Shown: positions 1-6,200 of the stretch, one piece after another
Layout: the number at the start of each line of letters is the position of its first letter
How positions within the stretch are numbered: the first letter of the stretch is position 1
From: DASPLH01 sp035627675
GTDB lineage: Bacteria > Acidobacteriota > Terriglobia > Terriglobales > Acidobacteriaceae
DNA length: 17,377 nucleotides
Direction: 5' to 3'
Assembly (NCBI GenBank): GCA_035627675.1
Contig: DASPLH010000252.1
Span: 1 to 17,377, forward strand
Program-made: the position numbers and the translations under genes
Notes under the pieces: generated by a model
The model's input: only the letters and a program-made list of their open reading frames with translations
Told to the model about the DNA's origin: nothing
Database searches by the model: none

Positions 1-271
1 GCGCGCCGCCTGGTACAGGCGGAAGTTGCGATATTGAAACGCGACTCGGGCGGTAGAAGCGGAAGATTGACTCATGAGTGGATCCCGGTTGATGCCCGCC
101 CCGGGCCGGCGTGCGTACTTCTACTTTGCCACAAGCGGACCGCCGGCAGTGATGCCGGTCCCGGTACCGTTCGTCCGTGTCCCCGGGCGACGGTGTGTGG
201 GCGACTGGCGGACGAGGCGCTATCAACGGTGCAGGCGGACTCGAGCGCGCCGCGGTCTCGCGTCCTGCATA
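1..271. other. window edge, no gene supported
   Basis: No convincing gene is visible here. An upstream gene may end in the first bases: one frame stops at TGA 35-37 and another at TAG 54-56, but too little is present to choose. The open frame that runs from 74 into the methyltransferase gene has an Arg/Pro-rich translation with no resemblance to the downstream domain, so I treat it as non-coding. A small perfect hairpin lies at 143-158 (CCGGCA, loop GTGA, TGCCGG). It has no T-run, so it is not a clear terminator. Confidence 0.4.
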
Positions 272-1030
272 ATGGACGGAGTGGCGAAACGAGAGACTCC
301 AGTTTCCTTAGGCGGCGCGGCTTGGCGATGGGCCCGTGATTCCTTCCGCTCGCGGGGCGTGTGGGAGTCGGCGCGATACCTCGGCGAACAATTCTGGCTG
401 CTGGCGCGCGACAGCATGCCCGACCGCCGGCGCAGCCGGTTCGGCGACATCGATTACGACTGCGACTATGGCGTCGATACCACGTGGGCCCGCCTTCCGC
501 TGCGTGTCCGCCTGCGCGAGATATTCACCGAACGGCTCTACCAGCCCACCGTACCGGACGAATTCACGGAGATCATGCAACACCTCGCGACCGTGGATTT
601 CACGGATTTCACGTTTATCGACCTGGGTTCGGGTAAAGGACGCGCGCTGCTGATGGCGGCCATGTACCCGTTCGCGGAAGTGATCGGTGTGGAGGTCCAG
701 GCCGAACTGCACGCGATAGCCGAGCAGAATATCTACTGCATGGAGCAGGACGGACGGCAGTGCCAAAACATCCGCTCGGTCTGCATGGATGGCCGGGACT
801 TCCAGTTTCCCGACACTCCGTTGCTGCTCTACCTGTTCAATCCCTTCCCGGACTACGTGATGAGAATCGTCCTGGAGAACCTGCAAACGAGCCTGCGGGC
901 GCACCCCCGGCCCACGTGGTTCGTGTACAACGCGCCCTTCGAGAAGCACGTGGTGGAAGAGTTCGCGTATCTGCGCCCCTGCGCGGAGACGCCGCAATAC
1001 ACGATCTACAAAGCCGAACTGGATGGCTGA
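272..1030 (+). CDS. class I SAM-dependent methyltransferase (DOT1-like fold group)
   Basis: Predicted cytoplasmic methyltransferase of 252 residues. The SAM-binding motif I is DLGSGKG at residues 117-123, followed by the acidic end of the next strand (GVE, E141) that normally holds the SAM ribose. A later FNPFP (about 189-193) sits where class I enzymes have their motif IV loop. The text around motif I (FIDLGSGKGRALLMAA) resembles the bacterial DOT1-like group; the substrate is unknown. The start was placed at ATG 272 because the translation upstream looks non-coding. A CATAAT box (269-274) overlaps this ATG and lies 6 bases before an in-frame GTG at 281, so a leaderless start at 281 (249 residues) is a real alternative. 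No Shine-Dalgarno sequence is seen. The next gene follows after 61 bases on the same strand. Confidence 0.8.
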   Translation: MDGVAKRETPVSLGGAAWRWARDSFRSRGVWESARYLGEQFWLLARDSMPDRRRSRFGDIDYDCDYGVDTTWARLPLRVRLREIFTERLYQPTVPDEFTEIMQHLATVDFTDFTFIDLGSGKGRALLMAAMYPFAEVIGVEVQAELHAIAEQNIYCMEQDGRQCQNIRSVCMDGRDFQFPDTPLLLYLFNPFPDYVMRIVLENLQTSLRAHPRPTWFVYNAPFEKHVVEEFAYLRPCAETPQYTIYKAELDG

Positions 1031-1091
1031 AACCGCGCTACGGCCGTGATAGTGTGTGCCGGACTACCGGGTTGGATGATGGGGGTAGCGG

Positions 1092-2342
1092 ATGGCGACT
1101 TCACCGCGACTCGGCGCCGGCGGGTTGGCGGAGCGTGATTTGCATGCTCCGCAGGCCGAAAGATTGCAATCGGTCGATCTTCTTCGCGGTCTCGTCATGG
1201 TCATCATGGCGTTGGACCACGTTCGCGATTTCGTTACGAACGTCCGGTTCACCCCCGAGGACCTCGCCCTGACCTGGCCGGCCTTGTTCTTCACGCGCTG
1301 GATCACGCACTTCTGCGCGCCGGCGTTTTTCCTTCTAGCCGGGACGGGCGCGTACCTGAGCGCGTTGAGGGGGAAGCCGACTTCCGCGGTCTCGGGCTTC
1401 CTTCTGAAGCGCGGCCTCTGGCTCGTGCTGCTGGAAATCACGATCATCGACTTTGGATGGACCTTCATGCCGACACCCATAGCGGGCGTGGTGTGGGCGC
1501 TGGGCTGGTCCATGGCCGTGCTTGCGGCCGTCGTGTGGCTGCCCTCGCACTGGGTCGGGATTATCGGGATCGCAGTGTGCGTCGGGCATCATGCTCTAGA
1601 CCACATCGACCGTGCTGCCTTCGGAGCCCTCGCGCCGCTGTGGACACTGCTGCACCAGCCGGGAGTGATCTGGATTCGCAAGCCGGACGTATTCACGCTC
1701 GGTCTCTACTCCCTCATCCCGTGGTTCGGAGTGATGGCCGCCGGCTATGCGCTCGGCGCAGTGCTGAAGCGCCCGGACCGCAGGCGCATGCTGTTGTGGA
1801 TCGGCGGCGGGATGACATTGCTGTTCTTCGTTCTACGGGCAACGGGCATCTACGGACAGCCGCCGGCAGAGGCCGTACTGCTGCCGTACACCGCCGGGCC
1901 GTTCGTTCCGCAGGCGGATGCCGTCATGAGCGTCGTGGCCTTCCTGAACGTCAACAAGTATCCGCCATCGCTCCAGTTCCTGCTGATGACGCTCGGTCCG
2001 TCTCTGATGGCGCTGGCGTGGTTCGACCGGTTTACCTTCAGATCGGCCGCCGGGAGACTTGGAAAAGCGATCATCGTCTTCGGCCGAGTGCCGATGTTCT
2101 TCTACATCCTGCACATCTTCGTCGTGCACATCGTGGCCGTGCTGCTCGCCGTGGTATCCGGACAGCCCTATAAGTTCCTGCTCCAGGGCGGATTCTTCTT
2201 CGGGCTTCCGCCGGGCTACGGACACGGGTTGCCGGTGGTTTACGCCGTCTGGATCGCGTGCATCGTGCTGCTGTACTGGCCTTGCGCGTGGTACGAGCGG
2301 CTGAAGGTGCGTCGCAAAGACTCGTGGCTGCGGTACGTATAG
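1092..2342 (+). CDS. DUF1624 / heparan-alpha-glucosaminide N-acetyltransferase-like membrane protein
   Basis: Polytopic inner-membrane protein of 416 residues. After a short polar N-terminus it begins with the family signature R-x2-SVDLLRG-x2-M-x2-MALDHVRDF (about residues 24-47), in which the Asp-His pair in the first helix is characteristic of the DUF1624 / HGSNAT-like acyltransferase superfamily. Roughly ten hydrophobic segments follow, and the C-terminus is a short basic cytoplasmic tail (WYERLKVRRKDSW). The known human relative moves acetyl groups across a membrane onto a sugar; in bacteria the acceptor is generally unknown, so cell-envelope glycan acetylation is inference. The start has a G-rich stretch (GGGGGTAGCGG) just upstream. 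A possible -10 (GATAGT, 1048-1053) lies in the gap after the methyltransferase gene. The gene converges on the minus-strand gene ending at 2412 and no strong terminator is seen between them. Confidence 0.85.
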   Translation: MATSPRLGAGGLAERDLHAPQAERLQSVDLLRGLVMVIMALDHVRDFVTNVRFTPEDLALTWPALFFTRWITHFCAPAFFLLAGTGAYLSALRGKPTSAVSGFLLKRGLWLVLLEITIIDFGWTFMPTPIAGVVWALGWSMAVLAAVVWLPSHWVGIIGIAVCVGHHALDHIDRAAFGALAPLWTLLHQPGVIWIRKPDVFTLGLYSLIPWFGVMAAGYALGAVLKRPDRRRMLLWIGGGMTLLFFVLRATGIYGQPPAEAVLLPYTAGPFVPQADAVMSVVAFLNVNKYPPSLQFLLMTLGPSLMALAWFDRFTFRSAAGRLGKAIIVFGRVPMFFYILHIFVVHIVAVLLAVVSGQPYKFLLQGGFFFGLPPGYGHGLPVVYAVWIACIVLLYWPCAWYERLKVRRKDSWLRYV

Positions 2343-2411
2343 GGCGCGTGCTCCTGCGATTCCCGCATCAGCTCCGCCGCGATGCGCAAGGGGCGCTCTG
2401 CTTTGCGATGG

Positions 2412-3125
2412 TCACGCGGCTTCGATGCTGTCGGCTCCGTGACGAGCGGGGTCCACCCGCACGGCGTGTTGTGGGCCCGGAGTGGCGCGCGGCAGATAAA
2501 AGGGAACTCCGCTGCGGATGTAGCGGTCGTAGCTTTCGCCGTACGCCATGCGAAGACGATGCTCCTCGTGCATCGAACCGAGGACGAAATACACGGAGCT
2601 GACGCCGAGGAATGCCGCAAGCTGCACGGTCATTTTCGGGTTGAGCAGGAATATCGGCAAGGGCGCGAAGTTCAGCGGATGCCGGCTGAAACGGAACGCG
2701 CCTGTCACCCTCATCTCGCCATCCTCGGCAATGGCAGGCCCCTGCGACTCGGGTTCCGGAAGGACCTGTTGCCCGCCCGACAAGTACGAAGTGAGGCCGT
2801 TGACGCCCAACATGCGGCGCAGACCTACCTGCCTTGCCGCGTGCACGGCGTACGCGAGGGCCGCGAGCTGGCCTGCCCGCATCGGCAGCGCGGCGCGCCC
2901 GCGGACGTGGTAGAGCGTGCGGTCCGGCAGCGAGCGGGCGTACAGCCCGAGGGCCGCAAACGCGGCCAGCGATTGCGCGATATAGAAAGGCCTGTAGAAC
3001 GCATTGCGGCGACGCTCGCCCAGAAGGCGACTGGCTGCCTGCTTCGCAGCGCGGCTGGCAACGGCGCTATGGAACACGGCGAATACGGCAGTCGCCATTG
3101 CGATCTTCCCAGCCGACTTCCACAT
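2412..3125 (-). CDS. NnrU / isoprenylcysteine methyltransferase-like integral membrane protein
   Basis: Integral membrane protein of 237 residues with four to six hydrophobic stretches. The N-terminal segment (AVFHSAVAS followed by a basic stretch) resembles NnrU-type proteins. The C-terminal half carries the ICMT/PEMT-type signature: G-x-FRFSRHPLNF with Arg-His-Pro, then a helix, then a Glu-Glu-His (MHEEHRL) and a YGESYDRY block ending in VPFYLP. In this superfamily those residues bind SAM and line the active site at the membrane face. The substrate cannot be told. NnrU was named from denitrification loci, but nothing here ties this gene to denitrification. It is transcribed away from the redox island and towards the DUF1624 gene. 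The last about 25 residues (after LPRATPG) look unstructured. Confidence 0.75.
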   Translation of the reverse strand: MWKSAGKIAMATAVFAVFHSAVASRAAKQAASRLLGERRRNAFYRPFYIAQSLAAFAALGLYARSLPDRTLYHVRGRAALPMRAGQLAALAYAVHAARQVGLRRMLGVNGLTSYLSGGQQVLPEPESQGPAIAEDGEMRVTGAFRFSRHPLNFAPLPIFLLNPKMTVQLAAFLGVSSVYFVLGSMHEEHRLRMAYGESYDRYIRSGVPFYLPRATPGPQHAVRVDPARHGADSIEAA

Positions 3126-3565
3126 GCGAGCTTAGACGCCGGGGCACTCGGGAGGGAGGCTCCACGGCCGTGCGGCGGTGATCGGACATGGATTCGTGCG
3201 CATTTCGGGGCCTGGCCGTGTCTCACGGACTCCGTTCGTGGATCACACGCTCAAGGTTCGCCCGAAACGTGAGGGCGAATGTGCGTTCGTCACAAGCGGA
3301 TGTGATTTCTGCACTTGGCACACGTTCGTGCCTGCCGTAAACCATAGAAACTAGGGCTAGTCATAGGTAGGCCGGAGTGCGGATGTCCGGCAACCCCGTT
3401 GTCCCAAAGCCTGCTGAGAGCGGCCCTGGGGTCACAGTTCGTCGTGCCGTGGAGCACAACATCGAAGCTCGATCGATGTTTGCGCCCGCAGGCGAACGGC
3501 GAAGCGCAAGAGCAGTCCCGCGCAGCATGACTTCCCATTTGCGGGGATTGCCTAAGGGGGTTGTT
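3126..3565. other. 440-base divergent intergenic region upstream of the Fnr-like gene
   Basis: This gap must hold the promoters of the minus-strand methyltransferase gene and of the plus-strand regulator. I see no textbook -35/-10 pair. Weak -10-like elements occur at about 3343-3348 (CATAGA). Palindromic TCACA AGCGGA TGTGA is present at 3290-3305, with the half-sites facing outward compared with a CRP-type operator. The reading frame of the regulator stays open back to GTG 3377, but that translation is low-complexity and unlike the Crp/Fnr family. The region 3384-3565 is therefore best read as a leader of up to about 200 bases. Confidence 0.4.
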
Positions 3566-4285
3566 GTGCTGTCACCATACGGATTAGACATCATTGAAAG
3601 TTGCCTCGGCTGCAAGATGCGCGCGGATCACATCTTCTGTGATCTGCCGAACTCAGCCTTGCAGTCCTTTGAGCAGGTCAAGTACGCAACGGCATATCCG
3701 AAGGGCGCGGTGCTGTTCGTCGAAGGCCAGGCTCCCCGCGGGATCTTCGTGCTGTGCAAAGGCCGCGTGAAGCTCTCGATCTGTTCCACCGACGGGAAGA
3801 CGCTGATCCTGAAGATTGCGGAAGCGGGCGAAGTGCTTGGCTTGAGCGCAACCGTCTCGGGCAAGCCGTACGAGCTGACGGCCGAAACCATCGATCCTTG
3901 CCAGATCAACTTCGTGAAACGTGAAGATTTCCTGCGCTTCCTGCGTGATCACGCCGAGGCCTGCCTTCGCGTCGCCGAACAGCTCAGCGACAAGTACAAC
4001 GCGGCGTGCCGCGAGATCCGTTCGCTCGGGCTGTCGCACTCGGCGGCCGAGAAGCTGGCGAAGCTTCTGCTGGAGTGGACCACCAAGAACGGCGAGAACG
4101 CCAAGACCGAGCCGCGGATCAAGCTCGCGCTCACGCACGAAGAGATCGCGCAGATGATCGGCACGTCTCGCGAAACGGTCACGCGCCTGTTCGCCGAGTT
4201 GAAGAAGAAGCAGATCGTCCAGGCGAAGGGTTCCACGCTGGTCATTCGTAACAAAGCGGCCCTGAAAGCGATCGCAACCTCCTAG
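3566..4285 (+). CDS. Crp/Fnr-family regulator with FNR-like cysteines
   Basis: Cytoplasmic transcription regulator, 239 residues from GTG 3566, the normal length for the family. This start has a strong Shine-Dalgarno (AAGGGGG, 3554-3560) five bases upstream, and homology to the paralogue at 4474 begins just after it. ATG 3527 in the same frame is the alternative. Domain order: N-terminal cysteine cluster C-x2-C-x8-C (CLGC then FC), beta-roll effector domain, long dimer helix (about 130-150), C-terminal winged helix. A fourth cysteine in 'DPCQINF' aligns with Cys122 of E. coli FNR ('MVCEIPF'). An oxygen-labile [4Fe-4S] cluster is therefore plausible, though the N-terminal spacing differs from FNR. 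The recognition helix reads GTSRETVTR; R-E-x-x-x-R is the CRP-type pattern that reads GTGA. GTGA-N6-TCAC sites precede four downstream units, which makes this the likely local activator (inference). Confidence 0.88.
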   Translation: MLSPYGLDIIESCLGCKMRADHIFCDLPNSALQSFEQVKYATAYPKGAVLFVEGQAPRGIFVLCKGRVKLSICSTDGKTLILKIAEAGEVLGLSATVSGKPYELTAETIDPCQINFVKREDFLRFLRDHAEACLRVAEQLSDKYNAACREIRSLGLSHSAAEKLAKLLLEWTTKNGENAKTEPRIKLALTHEEIAQMIGTSRETVTRLFAELKKKQIVQAKGSTLVIRNKAALKAIATS

Positions 4286-4295
4286 AAGCAGTCCC

Positions 4296-4337
4296 GGGAG
4301 TTCCAACGCGAGTTCCCCTTCTCGCGATGGAACTCCC
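4296..4337 (+). terminator. long two-part hairpin after the Fnr-like gene (terminator-like, no T-run)
   Basis: GGGAGTTCC (4296-4304) pairs perfectly with GGAACTCCC (4329-4337), and inside it CGCGAG (4307-4312) pairs with CTCGCG (4321-4326) around the loop TTCCCCTT. The stem begins 10 bases after the regulator stop codon. No T-run follows, so intrinsic termination would be weak; it may instead protect the mRNA 3' end. Confidence 0.55.
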
Positions 4338-4422
4338 CCCATTGCATTTCCGTCGAATGCGGCTACGGTCGTGGTTTTCGTCAGCTTTTTGCTGCCGGGG
4401 ATGTGCATCACTCACGGCAAAC

Positions 4423-4438
4423 CGTGACTCGAATCACA
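4423..4438. promoter_or_regulatory. Crp/Fnr-type operator upstream of truncated paralogue
   Basis: CGTGACTCGAATCACA has the form GTGAY-N4-RTCAC. Its centre (4430.5) is about 41 bases upstream of the start expected from a -10-like GGTAAAC at 4458-4464, the class II activator position. That start would fall almost on the ATG at 4474, so the mRNA may be leaderless; no Shine-Dalgarno precedes this ATG. The left half of the operator also pairs with upstream TCACGG (4412-4417) in a hairpin with loop CAAA. Confidence 0.6.
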
Positions 4439-4473
4439 GATTCCGGCACGGTTCCACGGTAAACCAACGTGTC

Positions 4474-4977
4474 ATGGAGAGCGTTATTCAGTCGAGCTGC
4501 TTCCACTGCACCTTTCGTCCTGACCGCATGTTCTGCGACATGCCGGCGGAATCGTTGCAGGCCTTTGACGAGATCAAGTCGCAGGCAACTTACCAGAAGG
4601 GCACGCCCCTGATCTCCGAAGGCCGTCCGGCGCGAGGCATTTACGTGCTATGTGACGGCCGTGCCAAGCTCACGATCTGTTCGGAAACCGGCAAGCGCCT
4701 GATGCTGCGTATCGCCGGGCCCGGCGAAGTCCTGGGTTTGGGAGCTACGCTGTCCGGCACGCCGTATGAAGTCACGGTCGAGCTGTTGGACACCTCGCAG
4801 GTCGTCTTCATCCGGCGCAAGGAGCTCTTGAAGTTCCTTCGCGACCATCGCGAAGCCTGCATGATGGTTGTCCAGATGCTCAGCCAGGATCTGCATGGGG
4901 CCTACGAGCGCGTCCGCTCGATTGGCATGACGCGGAGCCGAAGGCCGAGAATCGTGCGACAGCGGGTCGCCTCCTGA
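4474..4977 (+). CDS. truncated Crp/Fnr paralogue without DNA-binding domain
   Basis: 167 residues, about 70 shorter than a normal family member. It aligns with the regulator at 3566 from the N-terminal C-x2-C-x8-C (CFHC then MFC) through the beta-roll (GIYVLCDGRAKLTIC, GEVLGLGATLSG) and most of the dimer helix (EACMMVVQMLSQ). It breaks off after RSIGM, exactly where the linker to the winged helix should be, and ends in an unrelated basic tail (RRPRIVRQRVAS). The other two frames downstream show no winged-helix remnant, so the domain appears deleted rather than frameshifted. The Cys that matches FNR Cys122 is Ser here (DTSQVVF). It could be a decaying duplicate, or a sensor/dimer-only protein that forms inactive heterodimers with the intact paralogue (speculative). 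It has its own GTGA operator and a terminator right behind it, and the reading frame is clean throughout. Confidence 0.75.
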   Translation: MESVIQSSCFHCTFRPDRMFCDMPAESLQAFDEIKSQATYQKGTPLISEGRPARGIYVLCDGRAKLTICSETGKRLMLRIAGPGEVLGLGATLSGTPYEVTVELLDTSQVVFIRRKELLKFLRDHREACMMVVQMLSQDLHGAYERVRSIGMTRSRRPRIVRQRVAS

Positions 4978-4982
4978 CCAAC

Positions 4983-5009
4983 AAGCCCCCGTAAAGGGGG
5001 CTTTCGAGT
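4983..5009 (+). terminator. intrinsic terminator after truncated regulator
   Basis: Stem AAGCCCCC (4983-4990) pairs with GGGGGCTT (4996-5003) around loop GTAAA, followed by a short interrupted T-tract. It begins five bases after the stop codon and isolates the regulator from the cytochrome operon. Confidence 0.8.
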
Positions 5010-5119
5010 TTGTAAACACCAGCTCCCGTCCCGGACCCTAATCCCCAATGATCGGCCGAAAACGGCTCGAAAGGGCCATTTTGGAAATTGTGCCTAAGGT
5101 GAAACATAGGTAACTATTT

Positions 5120-5135
5120 TGTGATAAGGATCACA
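5120..5135. promoter_or_regulatory. Crp/Fnr-type operator upstream of decahaem cytochrome operon
   Basis: TGTGATAAGGATCACA is a perfect palindrome in both half-sites (TGTGA-N6-TCACA), the CRP consensus spacing. It lies 118 bases before the decahaem start codon in a 249-base gap that holds no gene. Its centre is about 58-59 bases upstream of the start predicted from the -10 at 5174-5179, near the class I activator position. Confidence 0.75.
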
Positions 5136-5173
5136 GGTTCCGGATTCAAACTCAACGACAATTCGCAAGCAGT

Positions 5174-5179
5174 TAAGAT
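5174..5179 (+). promoter_or_regulatory. possible -10 element of decahaem cytochrome operon
   Basis: TAAGAT within AGTTAAGATACAG is close to TATAAT. The expected -35 place (about 5151-5156, CTCAAC) does not resemble TTGACA, which fits an activator-dependent promoter served by the operator at 5120-5135. It would give a leader of roughly 65 bases. Confidence 0.4.
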
Positions 5180-5252
5180 ACAGGGCTCGGTCCCAAGTAG
5201 TCCGAGCCTCATTCGTTCTCAAAAAATGTTTTCAGCTAGTCGAGGAGTAAGG

Positions 5253-6188
5253 ATGACAAATCCAAGAACTCTCAGGCGGTACCTGGTCTGGGTCCTCGCT
5301 GTGGCCGTCGTGGTGATGTCCGCGCAGTTGTTCGCCGGGCAGCCGAAAGACGCGAAGGCCGCGCACCAGGCCAAGACTGAGACGCACGGGACGACGGCGC
5401 AATTCGTCGGTTCCGACGAGCAGTGTAAGGCGTGTCACGAGGACCAGTTCAAGAACGTCCAGGCAACGCCGCACTTCACAACGATCACGAAGACGGGCCA
5501 GGGCGAACGCTGGCAAGGTTGCGAGTCCTGTCACGGGCCGGGTTCCGAACACGTGGCCAATGGCGGCGACAAGACCAAGATATTTACGTTCAAGGACGTG
5601 AAGGCCGAGGAGATTACCAGGAACTGCCTGACCTGCCATTCCACGAATCTCGAGCACCAGAACTTCACGCGCTCGGCTCACAACAAGGCCGGCGTATCCT
5701 GCACTTCCTGCCACGCGATACACCAGCCGGCCGAAGCGCAGAAACTGCTGGTGCAGAAGTCTCCCAATCTCTGCTTCTCCTGCCACAACGAGACGCGTGC
5801 TGACTTCAACAAGCCGTATCGTCACCGCGTGCTGGAAGGCTACGTAACCTGCTCCGACTGCCACAACGTTCACGGCGCGACTCTGCCGCGCCAGGTGCGC
5901 GGGGGAACGGCCCAGGACTCCGGCTGCTTCAAGTGTCACGCCGACAAGCGCGGTCCGTTCGTGTTCGAACACGAGCCGGTTCGGGTGGAAGGATGCAGCA
6001 CGTGCCACACGCCGCACGGTTCGACGAACCCGCGCTTGCTGACGCGTTCGCGCGTCAACTCCATGTGCCTCGAGTGCCACCAGGCCATCCCGGCCGGGCC
6101 GCACCCGCAGAACACGAAGAGCCAGGCCTGCACCTTGTGCCACTCGCAGATCCACGGCTCGAACGTGAGCGAAGTATTCTTCAAGTAG
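5253..6188 (+). CDS. decahaem c-type cytochrome, MtrA/DmsE family
   Basis: Periplasmic electron-transfer protein of 311 residues, close to the length of MtrA. ATG 5253 is chosen because GAGGAG (5242-5247) precedes it at the right distance and a Sec signal peptide follows at once: basic MTNPRTLRRY, hydrophobic core, likely cleavage after QLFA. Ten CXXCH haem sites are present, in order CKACH, CESCH, CLTCH, CTSCH, CFSCH, CSDCH, CFKCH, CSTCH, CLECH and CTLCH, with extra histidines between them as distal ligands. Known members (MtrA, PioA, MtoA) sit inside an outer-membrane barrel and carry electrons through it. The barrel gene follows after 12 bases, so both are surely one operon. The DmsE name of the family does not imply DMSO respiration; no DMSO reductase gene is present. 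An upstream in-frame start at 5121 is rejected because it would overlap the operator and remove the signal peptide. Confidence 0.95.
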   Translation: MTNPRTLRRYLVWVLAVAVVVMSAQLFAGQPKDAKAAHQAKTETHGTTAQFVGSDEQCKACHEDQFKNVQATPHFTTITKTGQGERWQGCESCHGPGSEHVANGGDKTKIFTFKDVKAEEITRNCLTCHSTNLEHQNFTRSAHNKAGVSCTSCHAIHQPAEAQKLLVQKSPNLCFSCHNETRADFNKPYRHRVLEGYVTCSDCHNVHGATLPRQVRGGTAQDSGCFKCHADKRGPFVFEHEPVRVEGCSTCHTPHGSTNPRLLTRSRVNSMCLECHQAIPAGPHPQNTKSQACTLCHSQIHGSNVSEVFFK

Positions 6189-6200
6189 GGGAGCATAACG

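Noticed and set aside
2382..3272. 296-codon plus-strand open frame opposite the NnrU/ICMT-like gene
   Set aside because: The minus strand shows the RHP and EEH methyltransferase signature and hydrophobic helices; the plus translation is low-complexity and Arg-rich.
3290..3305. TCACA AGCGGA TGTGA as a Crp/Fnr operator
   Set aside because: The half-sites face outward, the reverse of a functional TGTGA-N6-TCACA site; kept only as a low-interest observation.
3377..3565. N-terminal extension of the Fnr-like regulator to GTG 3377 or ATG 3527
   Set aside because: The extra residues do not resemble the family or the paralogue, and GTG 3566 has the best Shine-Dalgarno (AAGGGGG). ATG 3527 cannot be fully excluded.
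4940..5110. A frameshift that would restore the winged helix of the truncated regulator
   Set aside because: The other two frames were read downstream; one gives KAENRATAGRLL then a stop at the terminator, the other no helix-turn-helix text. The domain is missing rather than shifted.
5253..6188. DMSO respiration suggested by the DmsE family name
   Set aside because: No molybdopterin DmsA or iron-sulfur DmsB gene lies nearby; the family name covers MtrA-type proteins generally.
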